From Diplosphaera chodatii (Eukaryota > Chlorophyta > Trebouxiophyceae > Prasiolales > Stichococcaceae): a stretch of DNA of 64,000 nucleotides. How positions within the stretch are numbered: position 1 is the stretch's first letter; each line of letters opens with the position of its first letter. Positions 29,887 through 40,439 of this stretch are shown one piece after another. Where the stretch lies: the NCBI GenBank assembly GCA_032358165.1, contig JAALGY010000012.1, positions 558,001 to 622,000 on the forward strand, read 5' to 3'. The translations under genes and the position numbers were made by a program. The notes beneath the pieces are model-generated. The model was not told the origin of the DNA and did not search any database. It saw only the letters and a list, made by a program, of their open reading frames with translations.

Positions 29887-31520
29887 ATGGCCACCAAGCC
29901 AGAGGGCGGGGTTGCAGCGGCTCTGCAAGATGTCGTCAAGCGCATGGACGCAGCACGACAGCACGGGAACAGTCAGCGGCAGGTGCCCTGCTTGCGGTGC
30001 AACACGGTTCAACTGTGAATCAAATGACTGTCATGCAGGCACACGTGATACAAGCATCCAAGTTGCATGCAACAAGCTTGAATCATGATTTGCATGCATT
30101 GTCCTTGCAGCCGCGCTTGGTGGCCGTCAGCAAGACCAAGCCGGTCAGCATGCTGCAGGAGGCGTATGATGCTGGCCAGCGTATTTTTGGCGAGAACTAC
30201 GTTCAGGTCAGGATGTGATCAGTGCAGACGTGATGGCATGAACCGGACATGGCAAAAGTGGTGGGATGTTGAGCGGCTGAAATGTGGTACCTTGGAGTAC
30301 CACCATACCAGACAGGCATCATCCTGCACTGTGCAGGAGCTAGTCGACAAGCAGCCACAGTTGCCTGACGACATCCAGTGGCACTTCATTGGCCATCTTC
30401 AGTCCAAGAAGTCCAACCAGCTTCTGAGTGAGCTGTCCATAAACTGAAGAAAACCACCAGCTCGAGCAAATCAGCTGCAGAACGCGACTTAAGATTGGAT
30501 ACCTGAATCTGCAGGTGTACCAAACCTTGACATGGTGGAAACGGTTGACAGCGAGAAGGTGGGAACCATTGTGCCAAAACTGCTTTTGCTGCGGCACCCA
30601 CGCATCAAGCCTCGAACTGTGTTTGCCTGTCTGTTGTGGCGGGAGAAATTCATCAGCGTGGTTTTGATGTATTGCAGCTTGCGAACAAGCTGGACAATGC
30701 AGTCAGCAATGCAGACCGTGAGCCGCTGAACATCATGGTCCAGGTGCTGTTGTACTGTGCAACAACAACTCCTGCTGTATTACCAGCTGTGTACAGCACA
30801 AGCACAGCAGAACAGGTGCCCACTTGGAGCGAACTCTGTTGCTCACCAGCACATCTCGTACAGGTCAACACCAGCGGCGAGGAAAGCAAATTTGGGGTGC
30901 AACCCGATGACGCCCCGGGGCTTGCGCAGCATATTCAGCAGCAGTGCAAGCACCTACGCTTCAGGGGCTTGATGACCATCGGTAAGGCATGTAGCAACAA
31001 GCTAGCCAGGTTTTTTCGGCAATGCCTCTAGTGCAGCAGCATGACAGGTTTGTTTGACGTCAGTCTGCTGGCGATGCAGGCATGGCTGACTACACATCGC
31101 GGCCTGAGAACTTCCAGGTGCAAGCATGGTGTCTGAGTCACGTGGCCCAGGATTGCATCGCCTGCAGATCTGCTGCACAGCCTTGTACAACATGCCGAGT
31201 CAGGTAGCTCGATTGCAGACACTTCAAGATGTGCGAGGAGAGGTGTGTAAGCTGCTCGGGTTGTCAGAGGACGACGTGGAGCTCAGCATGGGCATGTCTG
31301 GCGACTTCGAACAGGCGGTGCGCTCCTTTACAAGTCGCTTTGATGTCAAAGCCAGACAAACTGCTATGATGGCATTGTCGCACCCCACATCAGACTACTC
31401 GGGCTGATGTTCCCACTATGTTATTGAAAGGCACCCACACTGCTGCCACAGATCGAGATGGGTAGCACCAATGTGCGAGTGGGGTCCACCATCTTTGGCG
31501 CGCGGAACTATGACAAGTGA
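29887..31520 (+). CDS. PLPBP: Pyridoxal phosphate homeostasis protein (YggS/PROSC family)
   Basis: About nine exons: [20 protein letters not shown] (29887), [20 protein letters not shown] and FGENYVQ (about 30110-30206), [20 protein letters not shown] and [10 protein letters not shown] (30336-30426), [45 protein letters not shown] and FRGLMTIG (to 30981), then [12 protein letters not shown] (31285-31315) and [15 protein letters not shown] with stop at 31518-31520. The lysine in AVSKTKP is the PLP Schiff-base site, and GSTIFGAR is the family signature at the phosphate-binding end. The family is a single-domain TIM-barrel protein that buffers PLP and is not a conventional enzyme. No targeting peptide is obvious. 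An extra plus-strand open stretch at 31316-31407 is intron read-through. Confidence 0.95.
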
Positions 31521-31753
31521 GGCTGCGGCAGCTGCCTCGTTCAGGCGCCTGCACATGTGACCAATGTCATCAATGGCTGTTATGAGGTGTTGTCACCAGG
31601 CCTGCGTAGCAAATGAAAGAATTGGCTTGTAGATAAACAACTGCAATCCGACACAAAGAGGGAGCAGCACTTCGCATGCAGCTGATGCCAACCTTGCACA
31701 TCTGATGGTTATAGCCGCTGATGAGCGAGCTTGCACTAAACCATGGTGCACCG

Positions 31754-32412
31754 TCAGAAGCAGCACTCGCAGTCGAAAGGACATGCTGCTGTGTTTCCGC
31801 CCTTCCCGACATTCAGCTCCACGGTGCTGTACACTGGCAGCCCCTCCTCATCCACCCTGAGCGGCAAGTGCAGGCAGGCAGTGGATACAGTGCAAGCTGA
31901 CGACATGCCCCCAGCGTGGTGAGCAGAGTCACAAGTAGTCCCTTACCTCCGGCCTTTGGCCAGGCCCTCAGCAAAGATGTCATCCTTGCTGCCCTGTTTT
32001 GCACGGTGCGGCTGTTGCTGCTTGACCGCTGCTGCAGCCTACATTGTGAGACAAAAGGATGTTCCTAATCTTGATGGCATTCTATAGATGCCCAACTGCT
32101 GATAGTGTGCTCGTCAGAGAATGAACCACTGGCCTTGCTGTGCTGCTGGGCCGCCTCTGCTGCACCCGAGGCATTTGCCTGCCCTGAAGGCGCTGGTTCT
32201 GCTTGCTTTGCCCGCTTTCGAGAGCCCGCGAAGATGCTGTCGATATCGTTTGCGCCAGACTGGACATTTCGCGCTGTTTTGGCCGATGATACCTTCTGGC
32301 CTTGAAGTGGGGCGGCATCTTTGGCTGCACTTGCTGCCGTTGCCGGGTTCACCTTCTTCCTCTTCTTTGACACCAGTGCATTCGCCCTGGTGTCAGCATT
32401 CTGCTCTTTCAT
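31754..32412 (-). CDS. DUF1764 family small basic protein
   Basis: Three exons. The ATG at 32412 opens MKEQNADTRANALVSKKRKK, a lysine-rich N-terminus. It is followed by NDIDSIFAGSRKRAKQ (about 32240), SKDDIFAEGLAKGRR (about 31990-31945) and VDEEGLPVYSTVELNVGKGG, ending NTAACPFDCECCF at 31754-31756. The DIDxIFA motif near the start and the Cys-rich CPFDCxCCF end are the two hallmarks of DUF1764, a small eukaryotic family of unknown function, often nuclear or nucleolar by composition. The four cysteines of the tail may bind metal; this is inference. The gene is convergent with PLPBP, with a gap of 233 bases, and divergent from SDHAF2. Confidence 0.88.
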
Positions 32413-32847
32413 ATTTGCATCTGCTTCATCGCAACCCTCTAGAGCATCTAGTCTGGAAGTTTGGGCGCTTGCCGCACGGCCGTCGGATTGTCTGTTGTAT
32501 CGGGGAACTCAAGCTGGCCGGCTTATCACCTCGCTTCAGTTGTTTGTTGCTGATGAGCAACGACGGAGTGCAAGTGCCCAAGTGGTGATGACAAGTGGGT
32601 TATGCACACACATGCAGCTGCAGTAGCATCGGCTGCATCCTCCATCCTCGCCATGCACCAAGCCACCAACGTCATGTCGTCATCAGTGAAGTGCCAGTTG
32701 CCAGATACATCTTGCTTGTGCAACATAAATCGCGTTCATTTTTGCTAGATATCGCTGCACAAACGTCCGTACCGCAACAGCAAGGAGCGATTCGGCGTGC
32801 AGTGAGCTGCGTCGTTTCTGCAGCTGGTCGCCACCAACGGCTGCGCT
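32413..32847. promoter_or_regulatory. Divergent upstream region of the DUF1764 gene and SDHAF2
   Basis: These 435 bases separate two start codons that point away from each other. No coding exon is supported and no specific motif was recognised. Confidence 0.4.
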
Positions 32848-33878
32848 ATGCAGACCAGCAGTCTGTTGCCCAGGCTGACGAGCCTGCGCAATGCGTTGCA
32901 GAACACTATGCAGCATGAAGGGCTCAGCCTTGGAGCTAGGCTGCCTCAGGCTTGCCGACTGACAACACAGAATGGGGCGCACGGTGAGCTGGATGGGCAA
33001 CAACTACTGTATACCTCCTTTCATATCCGTGCGCGCGGCTGGTTCTCCAGTGTTCAAGCGCATGCTTCCGCCTGTGCAGCTGCATCCAGTGAGGAGGATG
33101 TGGAACGGCGAAAGCTTGTCAGCAGCCTCATGTACCGCTCCAAGCAGCGCGGCTTCCTTGAGCTTGATCTCCTGGTGATTCCTGTTGTTGCCACCTGTAC
33201 CAAGTTTGTTTGAGGGCCGAAGGGGTTCGTGCGTATGCACTCCTTTCACCAAAGGTGTAGGGCGCCTGGTTCAGTCACCTGGCTGTAGAACGACAGTGCC
33301 TGTATTCAGTGCCTAAACCCAGCGTCACTTGCAGGTGGGGCTCTGGGCGCAGAAGAACCTTCCAAGCATGAGCATGCCAGCACTTCAGGCGTTCTCTGAG
33401 GTGCTGGACGTTGACAACCCTGACCTTTTCAAATGGCTCACTGGGCAGATGCCGCCGGACGCCCGTGTCGCAGAAAACCCATCCTTTCAGGTTGGTCCCT
33501 GATGTCTCGACTTGCACGCGGACTGAGTGCAAAGCATGCACACAACCATGTCTTCCACCAGCGGAGGCGGGTGGCGGCAATGCCTCACAAGCTTGGCGGT
33601 GATGCCCACCATGCTCACCACATGCGGAACCCAAAGCCCGCGTTACTGCTTTGTATGCTGAAGAGTACCTAATGTCTGTAGTGCATCCACATGCCACGGG
33701 CCGAACCACTGAGCGTCGGAATATGCCATGCTTGCAGGCTATGCAGGCGGACATCACACGCAGGTTACAGGAGACACGACCACAGCAGTCTGCAACTCAG
33801 CCGGGCAAAGCATGGCTGCGGGGCTGGGACGACTGGAAGAAGGAGCCGCAAGAAGGAGCCAACAACAAGAGCACCTAG
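32848..33878 (+). CDS. SDHAF2: Succinate dehydrogenase assembly factor 2 (flavinator, Sdh5/DUF339)
   Basis: Three exons. The ATG at 32848 opens MQTSSLLPRLTSLRNALQN, an amphipathic, acid-free mitochondrial presequence. The family core follows: RRKLVSSLMYRSKQRGFLEL and DLLV (33107-33174), splicing to GLWAQKNLPSMSMPALQAF and SEVLDVDNPDLFKWLTGQMP (33336-33488), then a tail with KAWLRGWDDWKKEPQ and stop at 33876-33878. YRSxxRGxxELDLL and DxPDLFxWL are the signatures of the SdhE/Sdh5 fold, which helps attach FAD covalently to the succinate dehydrogenase flavoprotein in the mitochondrial matrix. The exon 1 donor at 33175 and acceptor at 33335 are both phase 0. Confidence 0.93.
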
Positions 33879-34630
33879 CGCCATTGACATGCGTGATGCC
33901 ATGGATGTCATGCTGCACACAGAACTGGGGCATGGGACCCTGATATCTTGCAAGTCTGGCGGAGCTGGAAACGAATGTGCGACTCGAAGTAGCAAGGCCG
34001 TCCCCATGGTGGACTGGCTAGCGTTGGACCGTTCCATCACTCTGCTGCATGGTAACGATCATGTACAAATGCCTGGAACAGCTAACTTAAATGCAGTCTG
34101 TGTGCGGGAAAGCAGCGATCCACATGCCGCTCAATGATTTAGACCCCCTGCAGCAGAAGCTGCTGTGGCACGTGCTGTCGCAAGCTGGTGGCTTGGAGGC
34201 AAAACACAGGTGCAGCACCCTTCCGAAGCCCACGCAATGCTGTTACCGATTGTTGGCTAGTTAGCGTGTTCCATTCAACAGGTTTGTACAATTCTGAGAT
34301 GCATCGCGGGCGGTTGCTGATGAAACGTTCTTCCAGGTGAGACGTGGCGACCTGCCGCTGTCCCGAGGTCGATTGCCATCAGTGGCGCGCCGAACGCTCC
34401 AGGCACACAGATGAAGGTGCCATGATGATGCTTATGCATCCATATATGCGCACCATTTGGGGTGTTACCGTGATGACGTCAATCAATGTGGCATCAGTAG
34501 CTGCTTTCTGGGTTGAAAAGTACATGGTCACTGCTGCAGCACTAACTGTCATTTTACCAAGCAACTATGCAGCCTCTAGAATCATTGCTGGTCCTGCTGG
34601 GTGACAGATTCCGTGCTGGCTACAGGTAGT
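33879..34630. other. Gap with a possible broken F-box-like fragment
   Basis: An exon-like stretch at about 34106-34209 reads CGKAAIHMPLNDLDPLQQKL then LWHVLSQAGGLEAKHR and ends at a donor. The next possible exon (34282-34337) reads FVQF, a TGA stop, then DASRAVADETFFQ. The pattern 'PLxxLxPxLxxxLLxx...SRAxADExxF' resembles an F-box split by an intron at the same point as in the gene at 40440. The in-frame TGA argues for a relic or a wrong frame. The rest of the gap shows nothing. Confidence 0.25.
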
Positions 34631-36476
34631 ATGCAGCTTCGAGCTGCCACAGCTCAGCCCCAATGCCCAACACTCGGCACTTCCATTAACAAGGCGGCCA
34701 GCCTTGATAACCCTTCAGCAGCGAAGGTTGCATAGGCAGCGGTGTGGAGTCACCGCTCGCGGAGCCAGCAGCACCTGGGGCAGCACCTCGCAGGTACAGC
34801 AGGGAGCACCTGCCACGCTCGTGCATCGGCGCAAGCTTGTGAACCCTGGGAAACTCATTCTGCTGAGCAGTTCTTCACAGGGGTTGGTCGTGACACAGGA
34901 GGTTGTGGGTGCCTGCCAGGCGCTGAAGCACACGCTGCAGTGCGGCTTGCACCTCGAAGTGTTGCACCAGGCGCCAGTTCAGCAGCATGTCGGGCCGCAC
35001 AGGCAACAGCACCAGCCTCCTCCAGTGTTGTTTTTGCACGGCGCCATGCACGGCGCTTGGTGCTGGCAGGTGAATCTGCATGGAGCGCAAGGCCTGTAGT
35101 CTTCCCGTTCACATCCATGTTGCATGTTGCCGGTGCACAAAGCAGCGCACATGTTTAATTCTCTCGGCAATGCAGTTCAACAATATGTTGCAGGAGCACT
35201 TCATGCCCTACTTCTCAGCACATGGTGTGGAAAGCTTTGCGCTGAGCCTGCGGGGCCACAGCGGCAGTGACCCTGTTCAGGCGCACACCTGCAGCATGGC
35301 AGACCAGCTCTCAGATGTTTCTTCCTTTGTGAGGGGCCTGCCGCAGGCGCCGATATTGATAGGTCACAGCATTGGTGGCATTATTGCGCAAAGGTGGAAC
35401 TTTGGGCACTCAGCGACTGTCATTGTTCCTTATGAATATGGTTCGGCAGGTGCATTTGGTTGCATGATTGGTTTGTCGGCGACGGCCATATTGCAAGGCA
35501 GGCCTGGCGCCCTGACACGGCGCACTTGTCAGCGGGCAAGTCACCATCGTTCGTCGTTCCAACAGTGCCAGCTGCCTTTCACAGGTACTTGGCGAGGTTG
35601 TCCCAGGAGGGCACTGCACAGCTGGCTCCCATTGCCGGGGCAGCGTTGCTGGCGAATGCAGGGCCGCGCGAGGCTATGCCGAAGCTGCGGTGGTTCAAGT
35701 CGCAACGCAGCCTCTGGCACGCGGCGCGTGTGTTCCAGTGGATGCTCAAGCGCCCGGTGCACGATGGGCGGTTGGTCCGCGAGATGTTTTTCTCAGATGA
35801 CCTGCCAGAGCAGGATTTTCGTAGGTAAGGGACCCGTTTCTGACTGTCATCTGACTGTCACCGGGGTCACCTGTGATGTTATGTCATGAGGTTGGCCGTC
35901 TTCAGGGTAACTGGTCGAGCTGGGTGCACTCAACTTGGGTGCACCCAACTGCTGTGATCCACAGTGCGTCCTTGGCTGCATTCGATGCTGTGTGTCTGTA
36001 CTGCAGGTACCATCAGCACCTGGCTGCGGCTCCGCAGCTGGTGCCGATCACGGCCGAGGACATGAAGCAGCCGGTCACGCTGGGATCGCACTCGCTGCCG
36101 CCAGTGGTGGCAATTGGTGGCGCAGATGACGGCATTGTTATGGAGTATCAGCTGCGGGACGCTGCAGATTTCTTTGGTGCCCGTGCAGTTGTGGTGCCTG
36201 GCCTCGCCCACGACCTGATGCTGGTGTGTCTGTCCTCTCCCTGCTTGTTTGCTGCATGCAAAGCCTGCAGGGTCACATGTGTGCATGGTTTTGACAGATG
36301 TGCTCTGATCGGATGCGTTCTGCGCCAGTTCGTTCGCAAGGATTGCGCTGGCCTGTTGTATTCTGCGCTGATCGGAGCTTGTGACAACGCAGGACACACG
36401 CTGGGAGCTGGCAGCATCGATTTTGCTGGAGTGGGTGATGGAGTTGAAGACGAACAGCGAGCTGCTGCGACGGTGA
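34631..36476 (+). CDS. Alpha/beta hydrolase, plastid-targeted candidate
   Basis: The best start is the ATG at 34631 (MQLRAATAQPQCPTLGTSIN), which splices in phase 0 over a short intron (34729-34793) to VQQGAPATLVHRRKLVNPGK. The core runs PPVLFLHGAMHGAWCWQ (oxyanion motif HGAMHG, about 35025-35069), HFMPYFSAHGVESFALSLRG, then ILIGHSIGGIIAQ with the nucleophile Ser in GHSIGG (about 35360-35390). Lid helices follow in YLARLSQEGTAQLAP and WHAARVFQWMLKRP (35590-35820), then VVAIGGADDGIVMEYQLRDA (acid) and VVPGLAHDLML (catalytic His, about 36215). The last exon (36396-36476) reads DTRWELAASILLEWVMEL and then a stop. The complete Ser-Asp-His triad suggests an active hydrolase. It resembles plant lysophospholipase-like hydrolases; the substrate is unknown. 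Confidence 0.85.
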
Positions 36477-37087
36477 CTGCGCACTGGTCTGTACAATATA
36501 TTGAGAGTTTGTGGTGGTCTGGCCCTGTATTTGCGGCCATCCAAAACATTACGCCCTTCGTCGACCTTGCAGCACGGTCCTGCTCTCATGACGGGGTGCA
36601 GCTTCGGATTCGGTATTCGGTTGCTCGTGTGCTTTCAGTAGTTACACAGTTCTGGGTGGGAATGTTGATGCATCGAGAGGGAAGCAAGAGAAACTTTGCA
36701 TGTTGCTGATTCCGCAGCCGCACGGCTTCGCCACGCGTCACATCCATTACAGGTGTATCTGTGTCACATGCGAATGACAGGCCAACGCGTCGCATCGCTT
36801 GCACAGCATCTCAATACACTGAGGAGTTGCGCCGCGCCCTGACCTGGTCCCCAAGCAATGCCCAAAGCTGGCTCAGGTTCCAGAGCGGCGTTTGCTGTGT
36901 CACCCTGGCAAACTAAGAAGTGCGAAAGTGCACAAATCTCGAGCACATCAACGCGACCGGAGGTTTATTCAGAGGTTTTTGTCCCGCTGGTGCGCTGCAT
37001 GCATGCATGATATAGGCTGGCAGTAGAAGTACGGATGGCTGCTTCAATGTATCCCTGGGAGATAAACAAGCTAACGTTTACTTCTAG
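36477..37087. other. Gap between hydrolase and the unrecognised gene
   Basis: These bases hold the hydrolase 3' flank and probably the promoter and first exon of the next gene. A short ATG-initiated stretch at 36769 (MRMTGQRVASLAQHLNTLRS) looks like an organelle presequence but could not be spliced in frame to what follows. Confidence 0.35.
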
Positions 37088-38451
37088 GGCACAGCGGCCG
37101 GACAGGAGGTAGCAGGCGAGGCAGAACGTGGTATCGATAAGCAGGGGCGGTGTGCTCGTTTTGCGCCACATCAGCAGTCGGGATCGGAAACAGGCAATGA
37201 CGCATGTTCAGATCGACAGCAGCAGTCGATTGTAGCGCATGCGACATCGCCAACAGAGCAGGGTGGCAGGGTGCAGCATGTGCCTGAGATCTGCGGGTTT
37301 GCGGATATTGCCGTCATGAAGGCAACCACTGCTGGCCTAATAGGTGAGACACCCTTGGGTAGCAGTTGTACATCATATATAGCGAGGCACCATTGCATGA
37401 CGGCACATTTGGCCTTGTCCGCCTGCTGATGCTGGGTAGGTATGCATGTGATATCTCATGGATGTCAACATGTCATCCCATACCAGACCTCTGCAGACTG
37501 AGGTACAGGCAAAGCCACGCACAGCTTGACTGTGCACGGGCTGAAGCCCCGCATAGTCACGACCAGGCGCACGCAGCCAAAGGACCTCAGGCGGCGTTTT
37601 GGTCATGCTGCAGGCCATGTGCGTGACAGCCGTGGCGCAGTCGTGGTCGAGCTGCACAGCGAGGTGCTGGTGCAGCGGCAGGAGTGCACGCGCGACGACG
37701 ACTGGTCGCTGCACCTGCTGCACCTGCACCTGCCAGATGCCTCGCCGTCGTCGCTTTCGATCCTGGCGGAGCGGACTGGCGAGGATGCTATCAGGCATGT
37801 TGATCGTCGCTCGAACATATGAACGTGTGTCATGTGGGGACCTTAGCGTCCACGCGCACGTTGCTGCTGATTACTGCAGACGTCCTGCTCACCAGTCGTT
37901 GCATGGTCGTCAAGAAGCTCACGGACAGTACACCGACTGCACGAGTGCTCCCATCTTACGTGCTCTGCCGCTGAGGCTGAGTAGTGTGCCACAGGCTGCG
38001 GGCGCCGCCGGCGCCGCACGGCTCAGAGGACGACGTGGTGGCGACGCTGGCACGCTTGGGCACGAGCCCCGCCCAGGGCGTTCAGCTGCAGTTCGACTGT
38101 GAGTCGCTCTGGGTGAGCCATCCCGAGGACGCCCTGGCATCAGACACTTGAACCTTCCGGAAGCTGTTAATGCAAGCCGGAAGCCAAGCCCATAGTTACA
38201 GAGTCGCAGGCCAGCATCACCAGGTGCATGCCGCCGCGGTGGCCGTGCTCTACGTTCTATAAGGCTTGGGTTCTCGCAGACGACGAGTTACAATGCTGTA
38301 CCTGAGCTGATATTTCAGGAAACATGCTTTGCAGGAGGCCAACAGCCCGCAGGCGCGTGCCATTGGAGCCGGCCTAGAACTGGAGCCTAACTCCATTGCA
38401 GCGGTCAACACGGGGCATCTTCGGCTTGGCCCCGTGCCTTTCGACAGCTAG
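37088..38451 (+). CDS. Unrecognised protein-coding gene
   Basis: I do not recognise this protein. Four exons join without stops. The first, about 37088-37343, contains HVPEICGFADIAVMKATTAG and is Gln-rich before that. The second, about 37510-37794, contains SLTVHGLKPRIVTTRRTQPK, VVVELHSEVLVQRQE and WSLHLLHLHLPDASPS. The third, about 37995-38114, contains LRAPPAPHGSEDDVVATLAR and VQLQFDCESLW. The last, about 38335-38451, contains EANSPQARAIGAGLELEPNS and ends HLRLGPVPFDS. Phases agree at each junction, but the intron at 37795 must start with GC. The real start is not found. The exons keep coding-like composition and open frames over four blocks, which is the main evidence. Alternatives are a non-coding transcript or different exon choices in the first block. 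Confidence 0.45.
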
Positions 38452-38904
38452 CAGCTGGTGCAGGTCGCTGAGACACAACAGGATGCGGCATGAGGGTAGA
38501 AGCATCACTGGCTTGCAAGGCAGGACGTAGTGGATGGCTGACATGGCGCACGACAAGCATGGATAGGCAGGCGCTGTATCTGTATTATGAGTGGTCTGGG
38601 ACAAGAAGCTTGTATGTAGCATTGTGTGTCGATGATAGGTTTCCAGCAGCAACGTGTCGTGGAACAGGTCTGGACACAGAAGCTGGTGCCGCAATGTATG
38701 CAGTGCATGTGAAGCAGGAGCTTACAGCAACACACAAGTACGCACAACGGAGTATGGGCAGAAGGTGCAGTAAAGGACCTGAAGTACTCTGAACGAGACC
38801 GCACATCTGATAGCATCTCCTCTCTGCAGTGTCACAACATCGCGCACAGCATCTCAGCATGGGTGTGTTATTGCAACAAATGTCATCACACATGAAGCCT
38901 GGCT
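38452..38904. other. Convergent gap between the unrecognised gene and PTH2
   Basis: This is the 3' flank of both neighbours. A 100-codon plus-strand open stretch at 38490-38792 has no recognisable family or splice support. Nothing else is seen. Confidence 0.35.
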
Positions 38905-39961
38905 CTAGTCCAGCAGCTTGAGGTCTCCAACGATGCTGTCGATGGTTCCGCCAGCTGCGGGTCCCAGCACCAGCACGATGCTCTCAGGCGACCCTGTCGC
39001 CCTCTGATCAGTAACGACATACGTTGGCACGCCTGCAGCAAAGGGTACCTGCTGATTAGCTCAATGACAAAGTACCTGAGTTGTAGCCATACATTCCACG
39101 ATTCACAGCTGCAACACACGGGTGACATTTTCATGTTTTTTGGGTGTCGGATGCTAACTGTTCACACACCTTGCTGTTTTGCTGCCTGTCGCACGTCAGC
39201 AAGCTGCTGGCTGCCAGGCAGCGCAAGGCACAGCTTCTTAGAGCCCGCCTCCTCCCACTCCAACCTCGCTGGGTCCTTCCGGCGGAACACCTGCAGATGT
39301 TCTGGCTATCGTTGTTATATGCGCTGCAACTTGCAAGCACTACTGCCAGAGTCATTGCATGGTTCAATGCCATAGCCTGTGATGCACACAGATCTAACTA
39401 CGTCACCTTCTTGTACTGCTGCACAGCGGCATGGGAGCACAGCACCGCCGTGCGTCCCTTGCCCTGCACCCCAAGCACAGGCGAAGCATTGCCTCGCACA
39501 CAATCGATTGAGCCGGCTGCTATCTGCGCCTCGAAGCTCCTCAGACAGCTGACACATGCAGTGTCAATGTTCGCTGTGCTGTAGCTGCGGTTCTGTAGGG
39601 TATTGCCGCAGCAGGCTTCATGGATACTGATGACGGAGTAAGCCTTGCTCACCAAGTCGAGGTCCGCGCGGACGAGCAGCGCCATCTTGTGGCCATTGTG
39701 ATCTGCCATGCTGGGTGGATAGCTGTGGCCTTCGCGCGGCGTGGAGGCTGCGCTTGGGCTGACCGACGAGGCATCGCCGCCGGCGAGGTGCGTTCGCAGC
39801 GGTTGTGCTGCTTGCCGCTTGCCGTCGCCATCAGGATGCACGGTGGGCCGCCAGCGGGAGCTGAAGGCTGCGTGTGCAGTCCACCCGGCAAAGAAGCACG
39901 CTCCAGCTCCGGCACACAGGGCCAGTGTCTGCTTGCTGCTGTCAGACAGCTGTTGTACCAT
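38905..39961 (-). CDS. PTH2: Peptidyl-tRNA hydrolase 2, membrane-anchored
   Basis: Four exons. The ATG at 39961 opens MVQQLSDSSKQTLALCAGAG and a hydrophobic stretch (ALCAGAGACFFAGWTAHAAF) that matches the N-terminal anchor of human PTRH2. After a low-complexity linker the core reads HKMALLVRADLDL, spliced to GKGRTAVLCSHAAVQQYKK (39460-39400). Then come VFRRKDPARLEWEEAGSKKL, SQQLADVRQAAKQ and GVPTYVVTDQRATGSPESIV, with the end GTIDSIVGDLKLLD and stop at 38905-38907. GKGRTAxLCSHAAV is the Pth2 signature and carries catalytic residues. The enzyme releases peptides from prematurely dropped peptidyl-tRNAs, probably at the mitochondrial outer membrane or plastid. An ATG-initiated open frame just upstream (40113 leftwards, MADWLSLEDCLYSLFECQQR) may be an alternative first exon or a uORF. 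Confidence 0.9.
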
Positions 39962-40439
39962 GGTTGGCACTGTTGCCGGTCGGATCGCTGGTCGTACAGG
40001 TATTGGCGGGTTGCGAGGTTGTCAATCGGCGGCTCTGCGGCCAGGGTCTGCAGCCGTTGTTGGCACTCGAACAGGCTGTAGAGACAATCCTCGAGTGACA
40101 GCCAGTCCGCCATGTTGCAGATCAATAACAGGCACAGTGCTGAGTCATCTTCAGCACTTGGATTAGGGTGCGAGTGTCAATGCATTGGCCTCAATTCCCA
40201 TCCGCCGAAGCAGTGAGAACTGCTGTTGCTGAACGCTGACGGTGAAGGAGGAGAGCATCGTTGACGACATCAACGCGACTGACCTGTTGCCTGCCTGACC
40301 TGTGTGCCGCACAGCAAGCACTGCATGCCGATTTAGGACCAATCGAGCAGTCACCGCCGGACGGAGAGCCTGCCAACAAGAGCGTTACGGAAGTTGTGGC
40401 TGCACAAAAGCCTGCGGCTGCGTCAAAGGCTCACTTACC
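39962..40439. promoter_or_regulatory. Divergent upstream region of PTH2 and the F-box gene
   Basis: These 478 bases separate the two divergent starts. The left part contains, on the minus strand, an ATG-initiated open frame from 40113 (MADWLSLEDCLYSLFECQQR) that overlaps the PTH2 start in another frame. No core promoter motif was recognised. Confidence 0.4.

Noticed and set aside
38490..38792. 100-codon plus-strand open frame
   Set aside because: No family resemblance, and it lies in the convergent 3' gap of two genes.
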